A stretch of DNA of 64,000 nt. It comes from Stenotrophomonas sp. 57 (GTDB taxonomy: Bacteria; Pseudomonadota; Gammaproteobacteria; Xanthomonadales; Xanthomonadaceae). The stretch lies in contig NZ_CP127407.1 in NCBI RefSeq assembly GCF_030291075.1, positions 1,176,001 through 1,240,000 on the forward strand. The letters are read 5' to 3'. Below, one piece after another: positions 49,111 through 57,004 of this stretch. The notes beneath the pieces were generated by a model. That model was not told the origin of the DNA, did not search any database, and worked only from the letters and a program-made list of their open reading frames with translations. The position numbers and the translations under genes were made by a program. Numbering within the stretch: position 1 is the first letter of the stretch; each line of letters begins with the position of its first letter.

Positions 49111-50304
49111 GCCCTCACCAAACGCATCGTTCTCAGGGCTGAACCCCGGGATCGCCCCTATGAGCTCAGGGACGCTCAGGTTCGCGGCCTGATCCTGCGT
49201 GTGCAGCCTTCAGGGCATAAGGCTTGGATCGTGACCTGGGCGCACGGTAAACGTCGTACCTTAGGTTCGGTCGAACATCTGTCACTTGATCAGGCCCGGG
49301 ACCAAGCTCGGCAAGCGGTTGCTGAATACGTTCAGTCCGGATTGCCGGCGCTCGCAAAGTCCAAGCCCACTAGCTGCACGCTCGAAACATTGCTCAACGA
49401 TCACTTCGAACCTTGGGCGATAGCTGAGCTCAAGGGCGGTCGTCAGTACCCAGACCGCATTCGATCAGTGTTCCCGTGGCTGTTACGCCGTCAGATCATC
49501 GAAATCGACGTGCCCACGATGGAGCGATGGTGGCGCGGGCGTGTCACTGGCCCCGATGCAGTCACCAAGGCTACCGCAGCGCGCGACTTTGCTTGCCTGC
49601 GGTCTGCCTTGTCCCGGGCTGTTGAGTGGAAGCTGATCGAAACCAATCCTTTGATGGGCATGCGTCAGCGATCAGCAGCTAGCCGCAAGGTGGTTCGGTT
49701 CCTGTCTCCGGACGAAGAAGCGATGCTCCGGGCCGCGCTCGCAGCGCGCGATCTAGCGGGGGTTGAGGGGAGGGCTAACGCGAATGCGGCCCGGCGTAAG
49801 TACCGGCAAGTGGTTCTGCCTGATCTGCCGATGGACGGCTATGTCGATCACCTGACACCGGTGGTCCTTACAGCCATCAATACCGGCATGCGGCGGGGTG
49901 AACTGTTGTCGATGACATGGGCGGACATCAACTGGGAAGCCAAGATGCTGACCATTCAGGCCGAGAACGCCAAGTCCGGTAGGCAACGTCACATCCCGCT
50001 GAATGTCGAAGCTATGGAAGTCCTGCAGCGTTGGGCTAGACAAGCGGGCGAACGCCGTGCGGGCAAGGTCTTCGACGTGACCGACATCAAGAAGGGGTGG
50101 GGAAAACTCATAGCCGATGCCCGCATTGAAGAGTTCCGCTTCCATGATCTGCGCCATCATTTCGCTTCACGCTTGGTGCGGGCAGGCGTGGACGTGAACA
50201 CCGTGCGAGAGCTCTTGGGTCATGCTGACATCACCATGACTCTTCGTTACGCCCACTTGGCCCCGGACACACTGGCGGCGGCTGTCGCCAAGCTGGCGGC
50301 GTGA
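49102..50304 (+). CDS. Tyrosine site-specific integrase
   Basis: 400 residues. N-terminal arm-binding domain (RGLILRVQPSGHKAWIVTWA) of the P4/phage type, core-binding middle and C-terminal catalytic domain with the full set: R264 (TGMRRGELLS), H348 and R351 (HDLRHHFAS), H374 (LLGHADITM) and nucleophile Y383 (LRYAHLAP). Integrases of this kind recombine element DNA with the 3' end of tRNA genes, which fits the partial tRNA-Thr copies nearby. It lies about 1.5 kb after tRNA repeat 1. No excisionase is recognised. Base composition is closer to the core genome than the genes beside it. Confidence 0.93.
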   Translation: MSSALTKRIVLRAEPRDRPYELRDAQVRGLILRVQPSGHKAWIVTWAHGKRRTLGSVEHLSLDQARDQARQAVAEYVQSGLPALAKSKPTSCTLETLLNDHFEPWAIAELKGGRQYPDRIRSVFPWLLRRQIIEIDVPTMERWWRGRVTGPDAVTKATAARDFACLRSALSRAVEWKLIETNPLMGMRQRSAASRKVVRFLSPDEEAMLRAALAARDLAGVEGRANANAARRKYRQVVLPDLPMDGYVDHLTPVVLTAINTGMRRGELLSMTWADINWEAKMLTIQAENAKSGRQRHIPLNVEAMEVLQRWARQAGERRAGKVFDVTDIKKGWGKLIADARIEEFRFHDLRHHFASRLVRAGVDVNTVRELLGHADITMTLRYAHLAPDTLAAAVAKLAA

Positions 50305-50309
50305 GCGGG

Positions 50310-50651
50310 CTAGCCCCTCTGCGTTCCAGCCAAACGCTCGAGCTCTTCCCGCATCCTTTGACGCTCCGCAGAGGGAAGCTTGGCGAAAGCCAAGATCGCC
50401 GCAGCTAGGTCATCGTCCTCGGCGAACAGGTAGGCGACCGGTACATCCAATGCCTTGGCCAACTCTGCAGCCTTGGTCATGTCGGCTTGGTTTCGTTCGC
50501 GCTCGTACCTGTTGATCAGCACGGCACCCCGGTTCTTGTCCTGGTCCTTATCCACCAGCGCTCCCAGCGCGCGCTGGGACAGCCCGCGCAGTGCTCGAGC
50601 TTCGGAAAGCCGCTTGGAAAACGTTGCAGTAATGACAGTGGGCGAGGGCAC
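50310..50651 (-). CDS. XRE-family transcriptional regulator
   Basis: About 113 residues from a GTG at 50651 (VPSPTVITATFSKRLSEARA); the frame is open to 50759 and an earlier ATG is possible. Helix-turn-helix: RLSEARALRGLSQRALGALV, DKNRGAVLINRYERERNQAD, MTKAAELAKALDVPVAYLFA, ending in ELERLAGTQRG. A phage-repressor-like regulator. It faces away from the gene at 50801 and a palindrome lies between them. Confidence 0.8.
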   Translation of the reverse strand: MPSPTVITATFSKRLSEARALRGLSQRALGALVDKDQDKNRGAVLINRYERERNQADMTKAAELAKALDVPVAYLFAEDDDLAAAILAFAKLPSAERQRMREELERLAGTQRG

Positions 50652-50716
50652 GCGAAGGGAACGGTCTGTGAACCTGCAGCAGCATGGGCCATATACCTGA
50701 TCAGTAGAAGTCATTA

Positions 50717-50731
50717 CCATATAAGTATATG
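50717..50731. promoter_or_regulatory. AT-rich palindrome between divergent XRE and secreted-protein genes
   Basis: ATATAAGTATAT (12 bases, palindromic apart from the central pair) in otherwise GC-rich DNA, 66 bases upstream of the chosen XRE start and 70 before 50801. It could be an operator or overlapping -10 boxes. Confidence 0.4.
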
Positions 50732-50800
50732 ACGCTGTGCGAGGTGTGACTGGCCGCAAGGGGTGGCCGGGCCCGTCAGCGCTCAGTCGGGGACGTTGGG

Positions 50801-51334
50801 ATGAAGAACCGGATTACGCATGTTGCCGTCATGTCATTGGTGCTGACGGCTGTTGTTCCCGGGGAGGTAGTGGCTCAACAACAGCGGTCATACGACCGTT
50901 TCAAGGATCGAACCTCCTACGAGGCCAAAGTGGAGCTATCGGAGCTGTCGAAGACCAGCAGGGGCATTTCTCTGAGCCTGCAGAGCGTGGTAGACGGAGA
51001 CCGCGCCGTGACGAAGTTGGACTCTTTCACCGTCTCGGCCATCGTCACCTTCAACATGTCCTATGACGTTCGCTGTGCCGGTACGAGCTTTGACATGCTT
51101 GTGGATGGAAAGGCTGTTTCGCTTCCCAGCGACATGCCCGCTTTCAATCGATACGAGTACGCCATCCTTTCGTTCGGCAAGAAGATGACCTTGGCAGAAG
51201 TGGCGGCTTTCGCCGGTGCCAAGAGGATCGAGGTCCGGGTCTGCGATACCGAATACAGCCTGGATGATGAGCAGCGCGCTGCGCTGCGTGATCTGGTCAA
51301 GGACGCTCAGATAGGCAGTTCAACCGGTGGCTGA
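50801..51334 (+). CDS. Secreted hypothetical protein, 177 residues
   Basis: Signal peptide about 1-25 (MKNRITHVAVMSLVLTAVVP, cleavage near VVAQ). Mature part: LQSVVDGDRAVTKLDSFTVS, FAGAKRIEVRVCDTEYSLDD, with two Cys that could pair. I recognise no family. It is divergent from the XRE regulator and overlaps the frame of the next gene only in its leader. Confidence 0.6.
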   Translation: MKNRITHVAVMSLVLTAVVPGEVVAQQQRSYDRFKDRTSYEAKVELSELSKTSRGISLSLQSVVDGDRAVTKLDSFTVSAIVTFNMSYDVRCAGTSFDMLVDGKAVSLPSDMPAFNRYEYAILSFGKKMTLAEVAAFAGAKRIEVRVCDTEYSLDDEQRAALRDLVKDAQIGSSTGG

Positions 51335-51374
51335 TGTCGGAAACCCTCGCACGTCCAATCATGGAGGAGAGAAC

Positions 51375-51716
51375 ATGCAAACCAGCGATTCAGCAACTAA
51401 TCTTTATCAATGCCCGGCTTGTCATGCTGCGATCCCCTCGGGCAGATCATCCGCGAAGTGTCCTAAGTGCTATGCGGACCTGCCCAAGGCAATTGTTGAA
51501 TCGAATCGCGCTACCGCGAGCGCAGGGCAGGAGCTTGGGTCTGCGACGTTGTGCGTGGTGTTGGGCCTAGCTGGGCTTGGGATCGGGCTCTACTTCCTGA
51601 TCAACCCATCAGCAAGCGGCTACAGCAACATAGCGAACATGCACGCGCTCGCTGTGGGACAAGCTCTGACCGTCGCTGGGGCTGTCTTGCTTGGGTTCGG
51701 CATTCGCCCTCGATAA
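51375..51716 (+). CDS. Zinc-ribbon and two-helix membrane protein
   Basis: 113 residues starting MQTSDSATNLYQCPACHAAI. A zinc ribbon (CPAC...CPKC, about 13-34) precedes two helices (about 58-78 and 92-110). A GGAGGAGAG site lies before the ATG and decides the start against the open frame from 51327. Function unknown; proteins of this shape are often small accessory genes on islands. Confidence 0.65.
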   Translation: MQTSDSATNLYQCPACHAAIPSGRSSAKCPKCYADLPKAIVESNRATASAGQELGSATLCVVLGLAGLGIGLYFLINPSASGYSNIANMHALAVGQALTVAGAVLLGFGIRPR

Positions 51717-51736
51717 CTTGCTCGCTAGCTTGATCG

Positions 51737-51764
51737 GGCCCGTTGGCAGAGATGTCAGCGGGCC
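51737..51764 (+). terminator. Weak terminator-like hairpin
   Basis: GGCCCG and CGGGCC arms 16 bases apart followed by TTTC, about 20 bases after the zinc-ribbon gene. Confidence 0.4.
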
Positions 51765-52067
51765 TTTCGTATGTGCCAATGTTTGCTATTTGGGGCCATC
51801 TTCTATTGAGGATGTTATCCGTAGTCAGAAGCGTACTGGCACGCCCTGCCGCGCGATCGGGGCGCTCCGTCGACTATGCATCCAGGGATGTAGCTGCTCA
51901 GTCCGACGCGCGCTATGACGCGATTGGTTGGCATCGCTGAGGCTGCTATCGAGCAGAGGGTCAGGATCATCCCCATCCAAGTCGCGAAGTCCTAGGTGGT
52001 ACGCGGAGAACGCAGTGCCTGCCCGACGAAGTGGAAGCGAGGTACGGACAACTCCATACAGGCATGC
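51765..52067. other. Intergenic region without a supported gene
   Basis: About 300 bases between the zinc-ribbon gene and the 3' end of the MarR-like gene. Short frames present are not convincing, and no repeats are seen. Confidence 0.4.
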
Positions 52068-52628
52068 TTAGTCGAACCGGGCGCGCGCTCGCGAAGCAGC
52101 AGCCCTCGATTCCTCCTGATGCTTCCCTACTGCGATCTTCGTTTCCTTCTTCGACAGTGTGCGCATGTAAGCAACCCTGCGCCCCTCATCCTGTTCATGC
52201 GTACGAATCAGGTTCAGCTTAGCCACGGTCTCTAGGAGCTGCTTCTTCGCCGTGGGCGAGAGCGCCTCGCTAAGGCCGTCGAAGGTGTCCTCCCAAGCGA
52301 CCGATCCTCCGGCCAACATCGAGCGACCTAGCTTCGTAGTGGCAAGCGCTTTAGAGCGTTCATTCAGCGACTTTTCTGTCACAAGGCCGTCGCGCTTCAT
52401 GCGGCAGACGAGCACCGACATTGATCCGGGTGTTGTGTTGATCATCCTAGCAAGACTGGCACGGGTCATCGGATACGCACTTCGGGCTTCTGTCCGGGCA
52501 ATCGCATCTAGTGCCAGGAAAGCTGAGGTAGACAACTTGTATGTCTTCAAGCGGGCCTCGAGATCGCTTGAGAGCCCATTGATCAAGATCATTAGCGCCT
52601 TGAATTCGGCGTGCGGCAGTTGGCTCAT
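52068..52628 (-). CDS. MarR-like transcriptional regulator
   Basis: 186 residues starting MSQLPHAEFKALMILINGLS; the frame stays open upstream but the part beyond 52628 reads as noise. A winged helix is likely: LSTSAFLALDAIARTEARSA, MTRASLARMINTTPGSMSVL, VCRMKRDGLVTEKSLNERSK (recognition helix and wing). The tail is Lys/Arg/Ala-rich. Targets are unknown; the divergent gene at 52744 is one candidate. Confidence 0.7.
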   Translation of the reverse strand: MSQLPHAEFKALMILINGLSSDLEARLKTYKLSTSAFLALDAIARTEARSAYPMTRASLARMINTTPGSMSVLVCRMKRDGLVTEKSLNERSKALATTKLGRSMLAGGSVAWEDTFDGLSEALSPTAKKQLLETVAKLNLIRTHEQDEGRRVAYMRTLSKKETKIAVGKHQEESRAAASRARARFD

Positions 52629-52743
52629 GCCACATCCTAAGATGGTGGACCAGTTGAATTCAATGGGTCCGCCACTTACGTGCTTGGCAACCTTGTTTCC
52701 AGCGACGGCAATTTCGCGGCCGCTATCAACTAGGAGAGCTACT

Positions 52744-53196
52744 ATGCACAAGCACAACAATATTGATCGTTCCACCCGCCTCTTCGCCGCGCAGCGCGAG
52801 GGCAGGGACGCGCTGCACGCCGCGCAGAGCTCAATTTCTGAAACGATCATGGGTGGTGAGCAGCTGGTCGCGGACAAGGCGTGCGAAATCCATCGCGCCT
52901 CCACCTACAGCGAGATGACTGCATTCGAGGCCACTACTGAGTTTGCGAACATGCTGCAGCGCTACATCGGGACTACTGACCGTCGCTTCGACCTGCGCGT
53001 ATGCGATGCCTCGATGTTCCGTGCGATTTGGAAGGCTCGCCAGATGGTTGACATGACCGGTATCAATTACCGCGACTACGTTCAGCGTGCCGTGACCTAC
53101 CTGCGCCACTGCGGCAAGAAGCGCATCACGCCTGCGATGCTTGTTTCTGCTGATGTGCAGTTGCACGTCATGGAGCTCGATCTCGTCAGCCGTTAA
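52744..53196 (+). CDS. Hypothetical protein, 150 residues
   Basis: Starts MHKHNNIDRSTRLFAAQREG; mostly helical with KARQMVDMTGINYRDYVQRA and KKRITPAMLVSADVQLHVME. I recognise no family. It is divergent from the MarR-like gene, which may control it. TAGGAGAG lies before the ATG. Similar helical proteins occur on integrative elements, but I cannot assign it. Confidence 0.6.
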   Translation: MHKHNNIDRSTRLFAAQREGRDALHAAQSSISETIMGGEQLVADKACEIHRASTYSEMTAFEATTEFANMLQRYIGTTDRRFDLRVCDASMFRAIWKARQMVDMTGINYRDYVQRAVTYLRHCGKKRITPAMLVSADVQLHVMELDLVSR

Positions 53197-53343
53197 GAAA
53201 TCCCGCACTCCATAAGGCACGTAGTTCCCGCGCTAGGTGTGGAAGGGCCCTTCGCACCCAGCGCTTACCGGAACGTGACGCAGCGCGCGTCACGCCAACC
53301 ATCTAGTCGGTCCTGGCCGGGTTATCAGAAATGAGGTCCAACA

Positions 53344-53634
53344 ATGACAATGGCAGCATATCGTCGTGCCCAGAAATTGGCAGCGGCAAAGAGGGCTGGG
53401 TCTGAAGCGCTGGCGACAGAACAGATGGTCCAAGCACGGGAGTGGATCGCGCCGAGCGACTTCAATGAAGAGCCGGACTTTGCGCGATCTGCACATCTGA
53501 CGTACCGATACATGAGTGCGTACGAGCGCACGCAGAGCTTCTATGAAGCGTATCGAAAACACTACGTCCATCGCTTCTTGCGACGTAAGGGACGCGAGCC
53601 GCAGGGGTTCCCGAGCCGTGATCAAGCGCTATGA
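53344..53634 (+). CDS. Hypothetical protein ending in RHS copy B sequence
   Basis: 96 residues: MTMAAYRRAQKLAAAKRAGS and FARSAHLTYRYMSAYERTQS, basic end. The last few codons (from 53617) lie in the RHS core, whose out-of-frame sequence supplies the stop. The true 3' end was therefore probably lost when the insert joined RHS copy B. No family recognised. Confidence 0.5.
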   Translation: MTMAAYRRAQKLAAAKRAGSEALATEQMVQAREWIAPSDFNEEPDFARSAHLTYRYMSAYERTQSFYEAYRKHYVHRFLRRKGREPQGFPSRDQAL

Positions 53635-54345
53635 CTACGAGCCTTACGGTGCTGTGGTCGGTGGTCAGGTCACGGATGGCCCGGGGTATACCGGGCATGT
53701 GAGCGACTCGGCCACGGGACTGAGCTACATGCAGCAGCGGTACATGGATCCGCAGTTGGGTGTGTTCCTGTCGGTGGATCCGGTGACGGCGTATGAGCAG
53801 CCGGTTGGGCAGTTCAATCGGTATCGGTATGCGAACGGCAATCCGTACAAGTTCACTGATCCTGATGGACGTGCAGTCACTTGTAACGAGAATCGATGTT
53901 CTGGTGAGGTGAACACCATCGCTGATGCTCTGGCGCTTCCTGCAATTCTGACGATAGCGTACGGGGGAAGATTAGTCTCAAATGCAATTGATTCCACCCA
54001 GCGGAGTGAAGGGACTGATCCGGCCGACTCCACGGAGGGGGGAGGGGGAAGCAGTCGCCCGATAGCGTAGCCGGACTACGAGGTAAATCGACTATTGAAA
54101 ATGTCACTGCCCGAGGCACCCGGGTATGGGATAGAGGAGCCGAATCAGATCAGAAAGCAAAGGATTTTGACGCGCTGGGTCCCAAGGATGTCGACACAAA
54201 GGCCAACGGAACTCGCGTGGGGCAATTGGAGGATGGAAGTCGAGTGATTGACAGGAATTACTCCAAGGATGGACGGCCGACGCTGGAGATTCAGCGCCAG
54301 GATGGTCGAACCACTGATGAGTTTAGATATGGGAAGAAGCCATGA
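53617..54345 (+). pseudogene. Mini-RHS copy B: 5'-truncated and frameshifted
   Basis: The RHS core begins abruptly at VIKRYDYEPYGAVVGG with no signal peptide or leader, then runs intact through DPDGR and the hydrophobic linker NTIADALALPAILTIAYGGR, nearly identical to copy A. After [11 protein letters not shown] the frame is lost at a G-rich tract (GGGGGGAGGGGG, 54035-54046) and stops at TAG (54068). In the alternative frame the protein continues as [40 protein letters not shown] and [20 protein letters not shown], ending at the TGA (54343-54345) that overlaps the next start codon. A one-base change in the G tract would restore one frame. The tail looks like a distinct toxin domain of unknown name. 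Confidence 0.8.
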
Positions 54346-54746
54346 TGGGACAGCATTCTGCAAATTTTGAAGAGTGGCGACCTGACGGAATTGATAAGGA
54401 TTACTCGTGGAATGTGGGGGAAGTCAGATATTCGATTGACGGGTCTCTGACTGTAGATTTGTTCGAGAATACCGGAAGGAAGGCGTGGATTCTGATGTTC
54501 GCAACGCCGCTGACCGTTCGAATTACTCAGGAGGGAAGTCTCCAAGAATACTGGGAGTCAGGAGTAGTGGTGGCCGGGCATAACCTGATGCGTGCAACCA
54601 GCTCATCGTTGTTGACGTGGTTGGATAATTCGAGCGGTGGTGTTCATTCTTCGGACAATATGGCGCATTATGCGGTCTTCTCCGACGATGTCTGCGTTGA
54701 AGTTCTCTCGCGTGTCGTGCCTTCTCTGATGCCTGCAGATGCCTAG
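54342..54746 (+). CDS. Predicted immunity protein for RHS B
   Basis: 134 residues, start [20 protein letters not shown]. The ATG overlaps the stop of the frameshifted toxin tail (ATGATG), which is strong support for pairing. Tryptophan-rich N-terminal half ([25 protein letters not shown]). No known family. It would be expected to stay expressed even though the toxin is broken. Confidence 0.65.
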   Translation: MMGQHSANFEEWRPDGIDKDYSWNVGEVRYSIDGSLTVDLFENTGRKAWILMFATPLTVRITQEGSLQEYWESGVVVAGHNLMRATSSSLLTWLDNSSGGVHSSDNMAHYAVFSDDVCVEVLSRVVPSLMPADA

Positions 54747-54748
54747 AT

Positions 54749-54835
54749 GAGGACGATCGGCATCCAGACATCCCCTCGCATCCTGTCCCAAGTTGGCTCT
54801 ATCGCCACTTATGGACAACTCGCCCGATGTCATCC
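54749..54835. repeat. 90-base direct repeat, copy 2
   Basis: About 84 percent identical to 49024-49110: CCTCGCATCCTGTCCCAAGT, TGGCTCTATCGCCACTTATG, CGCCCGATGTCATCC. It starts 2 bases after the RHS B immunity gene. Here the start of the integrase is copied but its reading frame does not continue. Confidence 0.8.
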
Positions 54836-54973
54836 ATCCACACGGACGCCGCTGCCTGTGGCCCCATTGTCATGTGAATGATGCTAGTGGCCAACGTTTG
54901 GATATCAATGGGAAGCATGTCGCTCCGGAATCACCGGGAGCGCATCTTCCCCTCGAGGCAAAGTGAGGTCCTG

Positions 54974-55279
54974 ATGCACGATTGGACGCTTCTGGGGATA
55001 CGAATCGACTGGGCTGCAAGCTCGGCGGTGCTCATTGTGCTGGACGAACGCTCTTTGAGCCGGTCGATATTTTTCAGAGGTCTACGCGAATTCTCAGCTG
55101 ATAGGCGAGAGCACTGGGGGCCAAGCAGTTCAATCAATGAGGCCTCCTGGGACGATTCGTCAATGGATGGCGGAGTTTGTTTGAAGGTTGAGATGCAGTC
55201 AGGAGGCATGATCAGTATCTCAGCCGATGCAGCGGATCTCGACGGCAAGCCCTGCATGCCGGCGGTAGGTTCCCTTTAG
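54974..55279 (+). CDS. Orphan immunity-like protein, 101 residues
   Basis: Starts MHDWTLLGIRIDWAASSAVL; continues ERSLSRSIFFRGLREFSADR, REHWGPSSSINEASWDD and VEMQSGGMISISADAADLDG. I have seen proteins beginning MHDWTL...IDW downstream of Rhs-type toxins, so an immunity role is likely, but no toxin precedes it. GAGGTCCTG lies before the ATG. It could protect the cell against toxins of neighbours. Confidence 0.55.
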   Translation: MHDWTLLGIRIDWAASSAVLIVLDERSLSRSIFFRGLREFSADRREHWGPSSSINEASWDDSSMDGGVCLKVEMQSGGMISISADAADLDGKPCMPAVGSL

Positions 55280-55291
55280 ATCAAATCGCAT

Positions 55292-55310
55292 GCGGACGAT
55301 CCTCATCCAA
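55292..55310. repeat. 19-base copy of the integrase-start repeat, copy 3
   Basis: GCGGACGATCCTCATCCAA, identical to 49024-49042, 13 bases after the orphan immunity gene. Homology does not extend into the following sequence. Confidence 0.75.
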
Positions 55311-55444
55311 CTGCATAAACTGGAGCCCGTGGTTGGTTAGGTTGGGAGATGCTCCCTGCCCGATCAGGGGGGAAGCAAGAGCTAAGTCCAAATGACGGGC
55401 GCGTTAGCTTCCGTCCTGATCCTGCCCAAGGGGGGGCTTTGGGG
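55311..55444. repeat. Intergenic segment repeated at the end of the window
   Basis: The stretch around GATGCTCCCTGCCCGATCAG, CAAGAGCTAAGTCCAAATGA and GATCCTGCCCAAG aligns with 63890-63990 (ATGCTCCCTTCCTGATAGGT, AAGAGACAAGCTCAAAGGAC and GAACCTGCCAAG). Both follow immunity-like genes. Confidence 0.55.
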
Positions 55445-55609
55445 ATGAACAGTGATAGCTACGAGCTTCTGGCCAGAATTGTGGAGACAGGGCTTCTCGG
55501 ATCTGCTAGCGAATTGGCTCCTGGCTTGCTGGACCGCTACTGGTCGGGCGAAGTAAGTGTGCCCTCGGCTATCGATGCCGACATTGCGACGTCCCCCCGT
55601 CCTCAGTAG
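55445..55609 (+). CDS. Short open frame, 54 residues, next to the IS element
   Basis: Starts MNSDSYELLARIVETGLLGS and ends SAIDADIATSPRPQ, stopping just before the IS. The C-terminal codons overlap the left arm of the hairpin. It may be a real small gene or a remnant; no family known. Confidence 0.35.
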   Translation: MNSDSYELLARIVETGLLGSASELAPGLLDRYWSGEVSVPSAIDADIATSPRPQ

Positions 55610-55618
55610 CGGTCGGGT

Positions 55619-56479
55619 TTAGAGTCCGGTGCTGATCTTATCCCTCTTGCCAGCCAACTGCGCGGCGTATTGGGCGGGCGTCAGTCCGCCAAGTGCTCGT
55701 TTAGGCCTTTCCTCGTTGTAGTCGCGCCGCCAGCTTTCGATACTGGTTCTGGCATGGAGCAACGTCGGGAACCAGTGCTCGTTCAGACATTCATCGCGTA
55801 GCCGCCCGTTGAAGGACTCAACGTAAGCGTTTTGGTTCGGCTTGCCCGGCTCGATCAGGCGCAGGGCAATTCTCTTCTCGTGAGCCCACGCCACCATCGC
55901 TTTTCCACAGAACTCCTTGCCGTTGTCTGTCCTGATCACCTGCGGCAGACCGCGTTGAACGGCCAATCTGTCCAGCACCCTGGCAACGCCCTGCCCGGAA
56001 ATAGCCCGTTCCACCTCGATGGCCACGGCCTTGTGGGTGGCGTCGTCCACGATGGTCAGGCACTTGATTACTCGGCCTTCCGCGGTGCGGTCGAACACGA
56101 AATCCATCGACCACACCTGATTGGCGGCGGACGGGCGCAGCAAAGGCTGACGCTCACCGACAGGTACCTTCTTGCGCTTCCTGCGACGCACCTGCAGACC
56201 TGCTTGCTGATAAAGGCGCTCCACGCGCTTGTAATTCACGACATGCCCCTTCTGTCGCAATTTCAGATGGATCATGCCCACGCCGTAACGTCGATGCCTG
56301 TGTGCCAGTGCAGCGATCTGCTCGCGCAGTTCAACGTTGTGGTCCGGCCTGGGCTCGTAACGCAGCGCGCTGGCGCTCATGCGTGCAACCACCAACGCGC
56401 GCCGCTCGATCAGCCCTTTCTCGACCATGCTCCGCACCAGCAACCTGCGTGCCGATGCGGTCACCACTTTTTTCGCAAC
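55619..56479 (-). CDS. IS3-family transposase OrfB (DDE integrase domain)
   Basis: The OrfB frame reads KKVVTASARRLLVRSMVEKG, LRYEPRPDHNVELREQIAAL and HRRYGVGMIHLKLRQKGHVV (HTH_21), then the rve domain: first Asp in WSMDFVFD, second in VIRTDNGKEFCG, Glu in YVESFNGRLRDECLNEHWF. It has no good start of its own: the frame is joined to OrfA by a -1 shift at AAAAAAG (complement of 56467-56473). Ends at 55619 with KRDKISTGL. Confidence 0.9.
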   Translation of the reverse strand, partial: VAKKVVTASARRLLVRSMVEKGLIERRALVVARMSASALRYEPRPDHNVELREQIAALAHRHRRYGVGMIHLKLRQKGHVVNYKRVERLYQQAGLQVRRRKRKKVPVGERQPLLRPSAANQVWSMDFVFDRTAEGRVIKCLTIVDDATHKAVAIEVERAISGQGVARVLDRLAVQRGLPQVIRTDNGKEFCGKAMVAWAHEKRIALRLIEPGKPNQNAYVESFNGRLRDECLNEHWFPTLLHARTSIESWRRDYNEERPKRALGGLTPAQYAAQLAGKRDKISTGL

Positions 56480-56730
56480 GCATCCTTGATGACGTCGTTC
56501 TCGAACACCTGCTCGGCCAGCAGCTTCTTCAGGCGTGTGTTCTCCGCTTCCAGGTCCTTGAGCCGCTTGGCGTCGGGCACGCTCATCCCACCGAACTTGC
56601 TGCGCCACAGGTAGTACGAGGCCTCACTGAAGCCATGCTGGCGGCATAGGTCCTTGATCGGCATGCCCGCCTCGGCCTCGCGCAGGAAGCCGATGATCTG
56701 TTCTTCGGAAAAGCGCTTCTTCACGTCCAA
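56461..56730 (-). CDS. IS3-family transposase OrfA (helix-turn-helix)
   Basis: 89 residues: MDVKKRFSEEQIIGFLREAE, AGMPIKDLCRQHGFSEASYY and LWRSKFGGMSVPDAKRLKDL, followed by a leucine-zipper-like helix (ENTRLKKLLAEQVFENDVIK), typical of IS407-group OrfA. The stop lies just after the A6G frameshift site. Confidence 0.92.
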   Translation of the reverse strand: MDVKKRFSEEQIIGFLREAEAGMPIKDLCRQHGFSEASYYLWRSKFGGMSVPDAKRLKDLEAENTRLKKLLAEQVFENDVIKDALRKKW

Positions 56731-56767
56731 TCTCCTTGTCGTTGAGGATTGGACTCCAAACCGTCGC

Positions 56768-57004
56768 GCTACTCAATCTCGGGGGGACGTCGCAGGTCCT
56801 GATTTCAAGAATTCTCGACAGGTTGGCGAAATTAAGGATACAAAACGACTGTCTGATTCGTCGCAACTCAGAGCGCAGCGGGAACATGCTCAGGCGACTG
56901 GGCGAGAGCATGTTGTCGTCACTGGCACAAATACTAAGGTAAGCTTTACGGTAGAACGGCAGTCAACAATTGTTCGACGAGATGACTTAGGACCTAAAAG
57001 ATGA
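56768..57004 (+). pseudogene. Stranded C-terminal toxin tail (restriction-endonuclease-like)
   Basis: Without any RHS core or start, the frame reads SRGDVAGPDFKNSRQVGEIK, DTKRLSDSSQLRAQREHAQA and TGREHVVVTGTNTKVSFTVE, ending RRDDLGPKR at a TGA that overlaps the next gene's ATG. The PDFK...VGEIKD pattern resembles the D...E-x-K core of endonuclease-fold toxins. It is the orphan tail of a fourth RHS-type toxin whose front has been lost. The right hairpin arm forms its first codons. Confidence 0.65.

Larger units (their letters stand above)
55616..56762 (-). mobile_element. IS3-family insertion sequence (IS407 group)
   Basis: 1,147 bp. Ends GGTTTAGAGTCC (left) and, inverted, GGTTTGGAGTCC (right), flanked by a 4-base duplication GTCG (55612-55615 and 56763-56766). 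It encodes OrfA and OrfB on the reverse strand, with a canonical A6G slippery site at the overlap for a -1 frameshift that makes the OrfAB transposase. All catalytic residues are visible, so it may be active. The 4-bp duplication and OrfA sequence fit the IS407 group. Confidence 0.9.
55586..56794. repeat. Hairpin split by the IS insertion
   Basis: Left arm 55585-55611 (TGCGACGTCCCCCCG...AGTAGCG) and right arm 56767-56794 (CGCTACT...CGGGGGGACGTCGCA) are complementary, with 15 and 7 bases matching and a 5-6 base mismatch bubble. With the IS removed, the loop is exactly the 4-base GTCG duplicated on both sides of the IS. Confidence 0.7.

Noticed and set aside
49102..53617. A prophage
   Set aside because: There is an integrase and an XRE-type regulator but no structural, lysis or packaging gene.
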